64,000 nucleotides of DNA from the NCBI RefSeq assembly GCF_900536025.1, contig NZ_UNOZ01000030.1:62001-126000 (forward strand). Reading direction: 5' to 3'. The notes beneath the pieces were generated by a model. That model did not search any database and was not told the origin of the DNA. It saw only the letters and a program-made list of their open reading frames with translations. The position numbers and the translations under genes are program-made. Position 1 is the first letter of the stretch. Each line of letters opens with the position of its first letter. The stretch is from Pseudomonas reidholzensis. GTDB taxonomy: Bacteria > Pseudomonadota > Gammaproteobacteria > Pseudomonadales > Pseudomonadaceae. This document shows, one piece after another, positions 9,069 to 17,570 of the stretch.

Positions 9069-10652
9069 ATGACTTCATACGCAGGTCAGCAATTTATCGG
9101 CGGTGCGCGCAGCGCCACGGGCCAACCGCTGTTGCACAGCCTCGACGCCCGTACCGGCGAGGCACTGCCAGGTGCGTTCTACCAGGCCAGCCCTGCCGAG
9201 GTGGACGCCGCTGCCACGGCTGCGGCGCGGGCCTACCCCGGTTTTCGGGCGCTGGCGCCAGAGCGGCGCGCCGCGTTCCTCGAGACCATCGCCGCAGAGC
9301 TCGACGTGCTGGGTGAGGACTTCATCGCCCTGGTCTGCCGCGAGACGGCGCTGCCGGCGGCGCGTATCCAAGGCGAGCGGGCCCGCACCAGCGGCCAGTT
9401 GCGCTTGTTTGCCGAGGTCCTGCGGCGGGGTGATTTTCTCGGCGCGCGCATCGACCGCGCGCAGCCGCAGCGCACGCCGCTGCCGCGCCTGGATATCCGT
9501 CAGTGCCGGCTGGGCCTGGGGCCAGTGGCGGTGTTCGGCGCGAGCAACTTCCCGTTGGCGTTTTCCACGGCCGGCGGTGATACCGCGGCCGCGCTGGCCG
9601 CCGGCTGCCCGGTGGTGTTCAAGGCACACAGCGGCCACATGGCCACTGCTCAAGCCGTCGCCGCCGCGATCGTGCGGGCCGCCGAGCGCTGCAAGATGCC
9701 CGCCGGCGTGTTCAACATGATCTTCGGCGCGGGCGTCGGTGAAGCCCTGGTCAAGCATCCGGCGATTCAGGCAGTCGGCTTCACCGGCTCGCTGAAGGGC
9801 GGCCGGGCACTGTGCGACATGGCCGCAGCGCGGGCACAACCGATCCCGGTGTTCGCCGAGATGAGCAGCATCAACCCGGTGATCGTTTTGCCGGGCGCGC
9901 TGGCGCAAAGGGGTGAGGCAATTGCGGGCGAGTTGGCTGCCTCGGTGGTGCTCGGTTGCGGGCAGTTCTGTACCAACCCGGGGCTGGTGCTTGGCGTGCG
10001 TTCCGCGCAGTTCAGTGCGTTTGTCGAGCAGTTGCAGGCACGTATCGCCGATCAGCCTGCGCAGACCATGCTCAACGCCGGCACCTTGCGCAGCTATGCG
10101 CATGGCGTCGCCCAGCTCAAGGCGCATGCCGGCATCCGCCACCTGGCCGGTGCCGAGCAAGCAGCTGAACAGGCCAGCCCGCAGTTGTTCCAGGCGGATG
10201 CCCAGCTGCTGCTGAACGCCGAGCCGTTGCTTCAGGAGGAAGTCTTCGGCCCGACCACGGTGGTGGTCGAGCTGACCGACCGCGCTGAACTGCTGGCGGC
10301 CCTGCACGCGCTGGGCGGGCAACTGACGGCGACCTTGCTCGGCGAGCCCGACGATCTGGCCGAGGCTGGCGACCTGGTCGCCTTGCTCGAGCACAAGGCG
10401 GGCCGCTTGCTGATCAATGGCTACCCGACCGGCGTCGAAGTCAGCGATGCGATGGTGCATGGCGGGCCGTACCCCGCCACGTCCGACAGCCGGGGTACAT
10501 CGGTCGGCAGCCTGGCGATCGAGCGCTTCCTGCGCCCTGTGTGCTACCAGAACTTCCCACAGGCGCTTCTGCCCGAGGCGCTGCACGACGGCAACCCGCT
10601 GGGCCTGCTGCGCCTGGTCGATGGCCAGCCCAGCCGCGACCCTATCCGCTGA
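9069..10652 (+). CDS. 2-oxoglutarate semialdehyde dehydrogenase (NADP+-type ALDH)
   Basis: 527-residue aldehyde dehydrogenase of the long type used for 2-oxoglutarate (alpha-ketoglutaric) semialdehyde. Landmarks: FGASNFPLAFSTAGGDTAAALAAGCPVV, AHSGHMATAQ, GFTGSLKGGRAL, the catalytic Glu in FAEMSSINPV and the catalytic Cys in GCGQFCTNPG. It completes the oxidative pentonate route (semialdehyde to 2-oxoglutarate). The same reaction ends 4-hydroxyproline breakdown, whose cluster further along lacks such a gene. ATG at 9069 is chosen over 8985 because AAGGAA precedes it and conserved sequence begins there. First gene of a plus-strand operon. Confidence 0.88.
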   Translation: MTSYAGQQFIGGARSATGQPLLHSLDARTGEALPGAFYQASPAEVDAAATAAARAYPGFRALAPERRAAFLETIAAELDVLGEDFIALVCRETALPAARIQGERARTSGQLRLFAEVLRRGDFLGARIDRAQPQRTPLPRLDIRQCRLGLGPVAVFGASNFPLAFSTAGGDTAAALAAGCPVVFKAHSGHMATAQAVAAAIVRAAERCKMPAGVFNMIFGAGVGEALVKHPAIQAVGFTGSLKGGRALCDMAAARAQPIPVFAEMSSINPVIVLPGALAQRGEAIAGELAASVVLGCGQFCTNPGLVLGVRSAQFSAFVEQLQARIADQPAQTMLNAGTLRSYAHGVAQLKAHAGIRHLAGAEQAAEQASPQLFQADAQLLLNAEPLLQEEVFGPTTVVVELTDRAELLAALHALGGQLTATLLGEPDDLAEAGDLVALLEHKAGRLLINGYPTGVEVSDAMVHGGPYPATSDSRGTSVGSLAIERFLRPVCYQNFPQALLPEALHDGNPLGLLRLVDGQPSRDPIR

Positions 10653-10737
10653 ACCGCTGTACCACCGGGCGTGCTGCGCCCGGTGCCCTGTCGATAACAA
10701 CAATCAGGCATGCACGACATGCCGAGGGGCTTCATCC

Positions 10738-12105
10738 ATGCACAGCCAACCCGCTGCACCGGCCCGCGATCCGGGCTTCGAAGACCGTACCTACCGCAAG
10801 GTAATCCTGCGCATCCTGCCGATCCTGCTGTTGTGTTACATGGCTGCCTACCTGGACCGGGTCAACATTGGCTTCGCCAAGCTGGACATGCTCAACGACC
10901 TGCAGTTCAGCAACACGGTCTATGCCCTGGGCGCCAGCGTGTTCTTCTGGGGCTACTTCCTCTTCGAGGTCCCCAGCAACCTGCTGCTGCACCGCTACGG
11001 CGCGCGCTTCTGGATCGCCCGCATCATGCTCAGCTGGGCGATCATTTCCATGGCGGTGGCGTTCACCGTGCCCCTCGCCGGGTTCTTCCACGTTGAAGCC
11101 AGCACCATGTTCTACGCGCTGCGCTTCTTGCTGGGCATCTGCGAAGCCGGCTTCTTCCCAGGGGTGATCCTCTACCTCAACTACTGGTTCCCGACCCATC
11201 GGCAGAGCCGGGTGATGTCTGGCTTCCTCATGGCCATGCCGGTCAGCCTGACCTTGGGCGGCGTGCTCTCGGGGTGGTTGATGACCAGCCTCAACGGCTG
11301 GCACGGCATGGCCGGCTGGCAGTGGATGCTGCTGATCGAAGGCGTGCCGTCGATCATCATGGCGGTGGTGGTGTTCACCTGCCTGTGCGACAGCATCGAC
11401 AAGGCACACTGGTTGTCGGCGGACGAGAAGCAGATGCTCAAGGCCAATCTGCAGCAGGATGAGCAGGGCAAGGTCTCGCGTCTGAGCGAGGTGTTCTTCA
11501 ACCCGCGGGTATGGCTGCTGGTGTTCATCCTGCTGACCTTCAACACCGGGTTCTACGGCCTGGCCTTCTGGATGCCGTCGATCATCAAGAGTGCGGGTAT
11601 CACCAGCAGCTTTGATATCGGCCTGTTGACCGCGATCCCCTATGGGGTTGCCGTGGTCGCCATGTTCCTCAATGCGCGTCACTCCAACCGCACCGGCGAG
11701 CGCCGCCTGCACGCGGCGATTCCAGCGTTCATTGGCGGCTGTGGGTTGATCCTCAGTGCCTACTTCTCGGCCAACCTGGTGCTCTCGGTACTGTTCCTCA
11801 CCGTTGCTGCCTCCGGTGTGCTGAGCCTGATGCCGATCTTCTGGACGCTGCCGGGCACGGTGCTGTCCGGGGTCGCGGCAGCGGCGGGGATCGGCATGAT
11901 CAACGCCATCGGCAACCTGTCCGGGTTCACCGGCTCGATGATCACCGCAGTGGCCGAGAACCTCACCGGCAACATGAACAACGGCACCTACGTGCTGGGT
12001 GGGTGCCTGTTCGTCAGTGCCCTGCTGATCATGGCGATTCCGGCAGCCATGCTTGGCCGTACTGAAGCACAGGCCAAGGCGCAGATGAAGCTGGAGGCCG
12101 CATGA
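10738..12105 (+). CDS. MFS transporter, anion:cation symporter (ACS) family
   Basis: 455-residue inner-membrane permease of the ACS group, which imports sugar acids such as galactonate, glucarate and tartrate. Typical features are the N-terminal KVILRILPILLLCYMAAYLDRVNIGFAKLDM, the FFWGYFLFEVPSNLLLHRYGAR loop, and RFLLGICEAGFFPGVILYLNYWFP. The start at 10738 is placed at the first methionine before the conserved segment; a longer frame upstream belongs to another reading frame of the ALDH gene. The stop overlaps the next start (ATGA), so it is translationally coupled to the SDR. Together with the MHS protein it gives the cluster two possible importers. Confidence 0.87.
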   Translation: MHSQPAAPARDPGFEDRTYRKVILRILPILLLCYMAAYLDRVNIGFAKLDMLNDLQFSNTVYALGASVFFWGYFLFEVPSNLLLHRYGARFWIARIMLSWAIISMAVAFTVPLAGFFHVEASTMFYALRFLLGICEAGFFPGVILYLNYWFPTHRQSRVMSGFLMAMPVSLTLGGVLSGWLMTSLNGWHGMAGWQWMLLIEGVPSIIMAVVVFTCLCDSIDKAHWLSADEKQMLKANLQQDEQGKVSRLSEVFFNPRVWLLVFILLTFNTGFYGLAFWMPSIIKSAGITSSFDIGLLTAIPYGVAVVAMFLNARHSNRTGERRLHAAIPAFIGGCGLILSAYFSANLVLSVLFLTVAASGVLSLMPIFWTLPGTVLSGVAAAAGIGMINAIGNLSGFTGSMITAVAENLTGNMNNGTYVLGGCLFVSALLIMAIPAAMLGRTEAQAKAQMKLEAA

Positions 12106-12842
12106 ACCTGAACGGAAAACGCGTGCTGATTACCGCCGCAGGGCAGGGCATCGGCCTGGCCAGTGCACAGGCCTTCGCAGCAGCGGGCGCCGAGGTGATC
12201 GGCACCGACATCAACCTCGATGGCCTACGCGATGAACCGGGCATTCAGGCCCGCCTGCTGGATGTGACCTCGGCCTCGGCGATCGAGGCGTTGTGCGCCG
12301 AACTGGGCGACATCGACGTGTTGTTCAATTGCGCCGGCTACGTCCACAGCGGGGCGATCCTGGCGTGTGACGAAGCCGCCTGGGAGCGCTCGCTGGCCAT
12401 CAACGTGACGGCCATGTACCGGATGATCCGCGCCTTCCTGCCGGGCATGTTGCGCCGGGGCGGCGGCTCGATCATCAACATGTCGTCGGTGGTCTCCAGC
12501 GTCAAGGCGGTGCCCAACCGCTTCGCCTATGGCGCCAGCAAGGCAGCAGTGATCGGCCTGACCAAAGCGGTTGCCGCCGACCATGTCGGCGAGGGCATCC
12601 GCTGCAATGCGATCTGCCCGGGCACGGTCGAATCACCTTCGTTGCAGCAACGCATCGCGGCCCAGGCAGCAGCCCAGGGCAGCACGGCCGAGGAGGTCTA
12701 TCGGCAGTTTGTCGGCCGGCAGCCCATGGGCCGTATTGGCAGCCCGCAAGAGATCGCCCAGCTCGCCGTCTACCTGGGCAGCGATATGTCGGCCTACACC
12801 ACCGGCGGCGTGCACCTGATCGACGGCGGCATGAGCCTGTAA
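12102..12842 (+). CDS. SDR oxidoreductase, probable 2-keto-3-deoxy-sugar-acid 4-dehydrogenase
   Basis: 246-residue classical short-chain dehydrogenase. NAD binding motif TAAGQGIGLASAQ near residue 12, acidic residue in GTDINLD (NAD preference), NCAG motif near 75, catalytic Ser in NMSSVVSS and Tyr-x3-Lys in YGASKAAV. It resembles the 2-keto-3-deoxy-L-fuconate dehydrogenase/BDH2 group. With the FAH hydrolase directly downstream it would oxidise C4 of a 2-keto-3-deoxy acid to a 2,4-diketo acid. The start overlaps the upstream permease stop by 4 nt. Confidence 0.8.
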   Translation: MNLNGKRVLITAAGQGIGLASAQAFAAAGAEVIGTDINLDGLRDEPGIQARLLDVTSASAIEALCAELGDIDVLFNCAGYVHSGAILACDEAAWERSLAINVTAMYRMIRAFLPGMLRRGGGSIINMSSVVSSVKAVPNRFAYGASKAAVIGLTKAVAADHVGEGIRCNAICPGTVESPSLQQRIAAQAAAQGSTAEEVYRQFVGRQPMGRIGSPQEIAQLAVYLGSDMSAYTTGGVHLIDGGMSL

Positions 12843-12870
12843 CCCCTTTCAATCGAAACAGGAGATCAGC

Positions 12871-13719
12871 ATGAAACTGTTGCGTTATGGCGACAAGGGC
12901 GCAGAGCGGCCGGGCTTGCTCGACAACGAGGGGCGCATTCGCGACCTCGCCGACCAGGTCGACGACATTGCCGGCACCGCGCTGGCACCCGAGCGCCTCG
13001 CACGCCTGGCCAGCCTTGACCCGGCAAGCCTGCCGCTGGTGGCCGGCAATCCACGCATCGGCCCGTGTGTCGGGCAGATCGGCAAGTTCATCTGCATCGG
13101 CCTGAACTACGCCGACCACGCCGCTGAAGCCGGCATGGCAGTGCCTGGCGAGCCAATCATCTTCAGCAAGTGGACCAGCGCCGTCTGCGGGCCCAACGAC
13201 AATGTCGAGATCCCGCGGGGCTCGAGCAAGACCGATTGGGAAGTGGAACTGGGCGTGGTGATCGGCAAGGGCGGGCGCTACATCGATGAAGCCAACGCCC
13301 TCGAGCATGTCGCCGGCTATTGCGTGATCAACGACGTGTCGGAGCGCGAATGGCAGCTCGAGCGCGGCGGTACCTGGGACAAGGGCAAAGGCTTCGACAC
13401 CTTCGGCCCGATCGGCCCATGGCTGGTCACCCGCGACGAGGTCCCCGACCCGCATGCGCTGGGTCTCTGGCTGGAAGTCGACGGCAAGCGTTACCAGGAC
13501 GGCAATACCCGCACGCTGATCTTCCGCATCCCGCAGTTGATCGCCTACCTCAGCCGCTGCATGAGCTTGCAGCCGGGCGATGTGATTTCCACCGGCACGC
13601 CGCCGGGCGTTGGCATGGGCATCAAGCCCACGGCGGTGTTCCTGCGGCCCGGGCAGACTATGCGGTTGGGCATCGAAGGCCTTGGCGAACAGCGCCAGGT
13701 CACCGTCCAGGCAGATTGA
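12871..13719 (+). CDS. FAH-family 2,4-diketo-3-deoxy acid hydrolase
   Basis: 282-residue fumarylacetoacetate hydrolase family protein of the short type (MKLLRYGDKGAERPGLLDNEG at the N-terminus is characteristic). Metal-binding residues appear in SDWEVELGVVIGKGGRYI-like sequence (TDWEVELGVV near residue 125) and GYCVINDVSEREWQ; the C-terminal motif is DVISTGTPPGVGMG. Family role: hydrolysis of 2,4-diketo-3-deoxy acids, giving pyruvate plus a 2-hydroxyacid (glycolate for a pentonate, lactate for a 6-deoxyhexonate). AGGAGAT precedes the ATG. Databases often label such proteins ureidoglycolate lyase; the neighbours argue against that here. Confidence 0.8.
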   Translation: MKLLRYGDKGAERPGLLDNEGRIRDLADQVDDIAGTALAPERLARLASLDPASLPLVAGNPRIGPCVGQIGKFICIGLNYADHAAEAGMAVPGEPIIFSKWTSAVCGPNDNVEIPRGSSKTDWEVELGVVIGKGGRYIDEANALEHVAGYCVINDVSEREWQLERGGTWDKGKGFDTFGPIGPWLVTRDEVPDPHALGLWLEVDGKRYQDGNTRTLIFRIPQLIAYLSRCMSLQPGDVISTGTPPGVGMGIKPTAVFLRPGQTMRLGIEGLGEQRQVTVQAD

Positions 13720-13729
13720 GGGGGCGCCG

Positions 13730-14641
13730 ATGAAGCCTGAGTTGCTGATGCTGGCGCCATTGCTGGCTGACTATGAAGCGCAGTTGGCCGAGCGCTTCGC
13801 GCTGGTCCGCTGCTATGACGAACGGGCCCGGCGGGCGGTGTTGAGCGAGCGCCCCGAACGCTTCGCTGCGCTGGTAACCAATGGCGGTGAGGGCGTGCCG
13901 ACGTGGTTGCTGGAGGGGTTGCGCGGGCTGCGGCTGATTGCGGTAAACGGGGTCGGCCTTGATCGCATCGATCTGCACCTGGCACAGGTGCGCGAGATTC
14001 GTATCGCTACCACCGAGGATATCCTCACCGATGCCGTGGCTGACCAGGCGGTGGCCTTGCTGCTGGCCTTGCTCCGCCAGGTGTGTCTGGCTGACCGCTT
14101 TGTCCGGCAGGGGCAGTGGCGTCAGGGGGCGTTCCCCTTGCTCGGTACCAGCCTGCGCGGGCAGCGGGTTGGCATCATTGGCCTGGGCCGTATCGGCCTG
14201 GCCATTGCCGAGCGATTGCAGCCGTTCGGGGTGACGCTGGCCTATCACAATCGCCGCCCGCTCGCGGGTTGCGCTCATGCCTATCACGCTACTGCGCAGA
14301 GCCTTGCCGCCGACGCCGACATCCTCGTGGTGGCAGCGGCCGGCGGCGCGGCCTCGCGGCATCTGGTGAATGCCGACGTGCTTGCCGCGCTGGGCGCGCA
14401 AGGGGTGCTGGTCAACGTCGCCCGAGGCAGTGTGATCGATGAGGGCGAACTGGTGGCACGGTTGTGCGATGGCCGGCTGGGCGGCGCCGCGCTGGATGTG
14501 TTCGAGCATGAACCGCAGGTCCCCGAGGCACTGCTGGGCCTGGACAATGTGGTGTTGCAGCCGCATCTGGGCAGCGCCACCTTGCAGACCCGCCAGGCCA
14601 TGGCCCGGTGCGTGGTGAATGCAGTGCTGGAAGGTTACTGA
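13730..14641 (+). CDS. D-isomer-specific 2-hydroxyacid dehydrogenase
   Basis: 303-residue dehydrogenase with the NAD(P) motif GIIGLGRIGLAIAERL near residue 148 and the catalytic triad Arg (NVARGSVID), Glu (FEHEP) and His (QPHLGSAT). Such enzymes interconvert 2-oxo and D-2-hydroxy acids (glyoxylate/hydroxypyruvate reductases). It follows the FAH hydrolase by 10 nt, so it may handle glycolate, glyoxylate or another product of the cleavage route. The start at 13730 was chosen over 13610, which overlaps the hydrolase gene extensively. Last gene of the pentonate operon. Confidence 0.84.
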   Translation: MKPELLMLAPLLADYEAQLAERFALVRCYDERARRAVLSERPERFAALVTNGGEGVPTWLLEGLRGLRLIAVNGVGLDRIDLHLAQVREIRIATTEDILTDAVADQAVALLLALLRQVCLADRFVRQGQWRQGAFPLLGTSLRGQRVGIIGLGRIGLAIAERLQPFGVTLAYHNRRPLAGCAHAYHATAQSLAADADILVVAAAGGAASRHLVNADVLAALGAQGVLVNVARGSVIDEGELVARLCDGRLGGAALDVFEHEPQVPEALLGLDNVVLQPHLGSATLQTRQAMARCVVNAVLEGY

Positions 14642-14659
14642 GGGCAGGCCGGGCCGGGC

Positions 14660-14959
14660 TCACTGCTGGCGCAAGATGCTGTTCAGCAACCCCGGAAAGC
14701 GCCCATCGAGCTCATCGCTGCGCAGCGAATTCATGTGCGTGGTGCCGACATTGCGGGTGTGCACCAGCCCGGCATCGCGCAGCACCCGAAAATGGTGCGA
14801 CATGCTCGACTTCGGCCGGCCGCCGTCCAGCTCGCCGCAGCTGGCTTCGGCAACGCCGGCCAGGTGGCGGACAATTTCCATGCGCACAGGGTCGCTCAGG
14901 GCGTAAAGCACGCGCTCGAGGATCAGGTCGTCGGGTGTGGGATGTTTGTAGGCTCGCAT
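14660..14959 (-). CDS. ArsR-family transcriptional repressor
   Basis: 99-residue winged-helix repressor: ALSDPVRMEIVRHLAGV near residue 20, recognition helix region KSSMSHHFRVLRDAGLVHTRNVGTT near 50-74. No CxC metal-binding motif in helix 3, so it is not an arsenic or zinc sensor of the classical type; only one cysteine (ASCGEL) is present. Divergent from xenA across an 88-bp region holding a perfect 8-bp-arm inverted repeat, so it probably represses both genes and responds to an electrophile or other XenA substrate (inference). Confidence 0.87.
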   Translation of the reverse strand: MRAYKHPTPDDLILERVLYALSDPVRMEIVRHLAGVAEASCGELDGGRPKSSMSHHFRVLRDAGLVHTRNVGTTHMNSLRSDELDGRFPGLLNSILRQQ

Positions 14960-14993
14960 GCCTCACATGATAACGGGGGTTTCACAAATTGCC

Positions 14994-15017
14994 ATAGTTC
15001 GAATATGATCGAACTAT
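14994..15017. promoter_or_regulatory. Inverted-repeat operator for the ArsR regulator
   Basis: Perfect 8-bp arms ATAGTTCG and CGAACTAT separated by 8 bp, centred between the ArsR start (14959) and the xenA start (15048). Size and position fit a dimeric ArsR operator overlapping the xenA promoter. Confidence 0.75.
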
Positions 15018-15047
15018 CGTATCTGAAATCACCCCTGGAGCGTTGCC

Positions 15048-16139
15048 ATGTCCGCCCTGTTCGAACCCTATACCCTCAAGGACGTCACCCTGCGCAACCG
15101 CATCGCGATCCCGCCGATGTGTCAGTACATGGCCGAGGATGGCCTGATCAACGATTGGCACCACGTCCACCTGGCCAGCCTGGCCCGTGGCGGTGCCGGC
15201 CTGGTGGTAGTCGAGGCCACTGCGGTCGCGCCCGAAGGGCGGATCACCCCCGGTTGCGCCGGTATCTGGAGCGACGCCCAGGCCCAGGCCTTCGTGCCGG
15301 TGGTACAGGCGATCAAGGCTGCAGGTTCGGTGCCGGGCATCCAGATCGCCCACGCCGGGCGCAAGGCCAGCGCCAATCGGCCGTGGGAAGGCGATGACCA
15401 CATCGGCGTCGATGACGCCCGTGGCTGGGAGACCATCGCGCCGTCTGCCATCGCCTTTGGCGCACACCTGCCCAAGGTGCCTCGGGCCATGACCCTGGAC
15501 GACATCGCCCGCGTGCGCCAGGACTTCGTCGATGCCGCCCGTCGTGCCCGTGATGCCGGCTTTGAATGGATCGAGCTGCATTTCGCCCACGGTTACCTCG
15601 GCCAGAGCTTCTTCTCCGAGCACAGCAACCAGCGTACCGATGCCTATGGCGGCAGCTTCGACAACCGCAGCCGCTTCCTCCTCGAAACGCTGGCCGCCGT
15701 GCGTGAAGTGTGGCCAGAAAACCTGCCGCTGACCGCCCGTTTCGGCGTGCTGGAATACGACGGCCGTGACGAGCAGACCCTCGAGGAATCGATCGAGCTG
15801 GCCCGTCGCTTCAAGGCCGGTGGCCTGGACCTGCTCAGCGTCAGCGTCGGCTTCACCATTGCCGAGACCAACATCCCCTGGGGCCCGGCGTTCATGGGCC
15901 CGATCGCCGAGCGCGTGCGCCGCGAAGCCGGGTTGCCGGTGACGTCGGCGTGGGGCTTCGGTACCCCGCAGTTGGCCGAGGGTGCGCTGCAGGCCGGGCA
16001 CCTGGACCTGGTCTCGGTAGGCCGGGCGCACCTGGCCGATCCGCACTGGGCGTACTTCGCGGCCAAGGAGCTGGGGGTCGACAAGGCCTCCTGGACCCTG
16101 CCTGCGCCGTACGCGCACTGGCTGGAACGTTATCGCTGA
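15048..16139 (+). CDS. xenA: Xenobiotic reductase A (old yellow enzyme, NAD(P)H:flavin oxidoreductase)
   Basis: 363-residue OYE of the thermophilic-like/YqjM class, recognised as Pseudomonas XenA. FMN protein that reduces activated C=C bonds (enones, coumarin derivatives) and nitrate esters. Active-site Cys25 and Tyr27 are in IPPMCQYMAE; the substrate His pair lies in ELHFAHGYLGQSFFSEHSN near residue 178; phosphate-binding region VTSAWGFGTPQLA and SVGRAHLADPHW near the C-terminus. TGGAG lies upstream of the ATG. Divergent from an ArsR repressor; its last 10 bp overlap the convergent MHS transporter gene. Confidence 0.95.
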   Translation: MSALFEPYTLKDVTLRNRIAIPPMCQYMAEDGLINDWHHVHLASLARGGAGLVVVEATAVAPEGRITPGCAGIWSDAQAQAFVPVVQAIKAAGSVPGIQIAHAGRKASANRPWEGDDHIGVDDARGWETIAPSAIAFGAHLPKVPRAMTLDDIARVRQDFVDAARRARDAGFEWIELHFAHGYLGQSFFSEHSNQRTDAYGGSFDNRSRFLLETLAAVREVWPENLPLTARFGVLEYDGRDEQTLEESIELARRFKAGGLDLLSVSVGFTIAETNIPWGPAFMGPIAERVRREAGLPVTSAWGFGTPQLAEGALQAGHLDLVSVGRAHLADPHWAYFAAKELGVDKASWTLPAPYAHWLERYR

Positions 16140-17533
16140 GAGGTCACGCCAACGGCGCTGGCAGCCGTCGCCGCGGCCTGCTGATGCGCCGCGACCCGCG
16201 CCGCTGATTCCGCATCCACCTGGTGCAGCGACTTGCCGCGGGTCTCCCGCGTCAGGCCCACGGCAATGATCGAGATCATTGCCGCGCCCACCAGGTACCA
16301 GGCAATCGGCGTCGAACTGTGGAACTCATTGAGCAGGCTGATGGCAATCAGTGGTGCCAGTGAGCCGGCAAAGATCGGCGCCACCTGGTAGCACAGCGAC
16401 AACGCGGTGTAGCGCACATGGGTGGGGAACATTTCGGCCATCAGTGCCGAGTAGGGCGCATAGGTCATCGACTCGATGGCCAGGCCCAGGGTGATCGCCG
16501 CCATGATCAGCCAGTTGTTGCCGGTGTCCATCATCGGAAAACCCACGAACCCCCAGAACGCCGTGAGCACCGCACCGGTCAGGTACACCGGCTTGCGCCC
16601 GATCAGGTCGGACAGGTAGCCCATCAGCGGGATCAGGAAGAAATGGATCAGGTGGGCGCCGAACATCAGCAGGAGGATCTGCGAGGTGTCCTTGTGCACC
16701 ACCAGCTTGAGGTAGGTGATGGAGAACGTCACCACGGTGTAGTAGAGGATGTTTTCGGCGAATCGCGCACCGATCCCGACCAGTACCGCGCGCCAGTGAT
16801 GGCGCAGCACTTCGACCACACCCAGTTGCGCGGTCTTGTTGTGGGCCTGGCGCGCCTGCGCTTCCTTGAAGATCGGCGCATCGTCGACGCTGGTGCGAAT
16901 CCAGTACCCGATCAGCACCACCACCGCAGAAAACCAGAACGCCACACGCCAGCCCCAGGCCAGAAAGTCTGCTTCGGAGAGGTTCGACGACAGCAGCAGG
17001 AGCGCGACCGTGGCCAACAGGTTACCGGCCGGCACCCCGGCTTGTGGCCAACTGGCCCAGAAGCCGCGGCGGTTGTCCGGGCAGTGTTCGGACACCAGCA
17101 GGATCGCCCCGCCCCATTCACCGCCAAAGGCAAACCCCTGGATCAGCCGCAGCAGCACCAGCAGGACCGGTGCGGCGTAGCCGATGCTGTCGAAGCCGGG
17201 CAGGCAGCCCATCAGGAAGGTGGTAATGCCGACCACCACAAGGCTCAGTTGCAGCAGGCGCTTGCGGCCGAACTTGTCACCGTAGTGACCGAACACCAGG
17301 CCCCCCAACGGGCGGGCGAGAAAGCCCACGGCGTACAGCGCGAAGGCGGCGATGATGCCGTCGATCGGGCTGTCGGTCTGGCGGAAGAACAGCTGGCCGA
17401 ACACCAGTGCCGATGCCGTGCCGTACAGGAAGAATTCATACCATTCGGCCACCGTCCCGGCCATGGCGGCAGCGACCACGCGCTTGAGGCCGGCAGGTGA
17501 GGTGGCGCTGTGAGTGTTTGGCTGAGTGGACAT
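16130..17533 (-). CDS. MFS transporter, metabolite:H+ symporter (MHS) family
   Basis: 467-residue permease with about 12 helices. MHS motifs: GTVAEWYEFFLYGTASALVFGQLFF at residues 26-50, and VFGHYGDKFGRKRLLQLSL. The MHS family includes proline/betaine (ProP) and alpha-ketoglutarate carriers. Start at 17533 is supported by GGAGGAAA upstream. It is the last gene of the operon that begins with the binding protein at 22207, so hydroxyproline or a related amino acid is the inferred substrate. Paralogous in family, not closely, to the MHS protein at 5289-6680. Confidence 0.86.
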   Translation of the reverse strand: MSTQPNTHSATSPAGLKRVVAAAMAGTVAEWYEFFLYGTASALVFGQLFFRQTDSPIDGIIAAFALYAVGFLARPLGGLVFGHYGDKFGRKRLLQLSLVVVGITTFLMGCLPGFDSIGYAAPVLLVLLRLIQGFAFGGEWGGAILLVSEHCPDNRRGFWASWPQAGVPAGNLLATVALLLLSSNLSEADFLAWGWRVAFWFSAVVVLIGYWIRTSVDDAPIFKEAQARQAHNKTAQLGVVEVLRHHWRAVLVGIGARFAENILYYTVVTFSITYLKLVVHKDTSQILLLMFGAHLIHFFLIPLMGYLSDLIGRKPVYLTGAVLTAFWGFVGFPMMDTGNNWLIMAAITLGLAIESMTYAPYSALMAEMFPTHVRYTALSLCYQVAPIFAGSLAPLIAISLLNEFHSSTPIAWYLVGAAMISIIAVGLTRETRGKSLHQVDAESAARVAAHQQAAATAASAVGVTSQR

Positions 17534-17570
17534 GATCGGGTTTCCTCCAGAAGCACTGAACCAGGCAGGG

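Noticed and set aside
12871..13719. Ureidoglycolate lyase identity for the short FAH protein
   Set aside because: No purine or allantoin genes nearby; an SDR and sugar-acid genes surround it.
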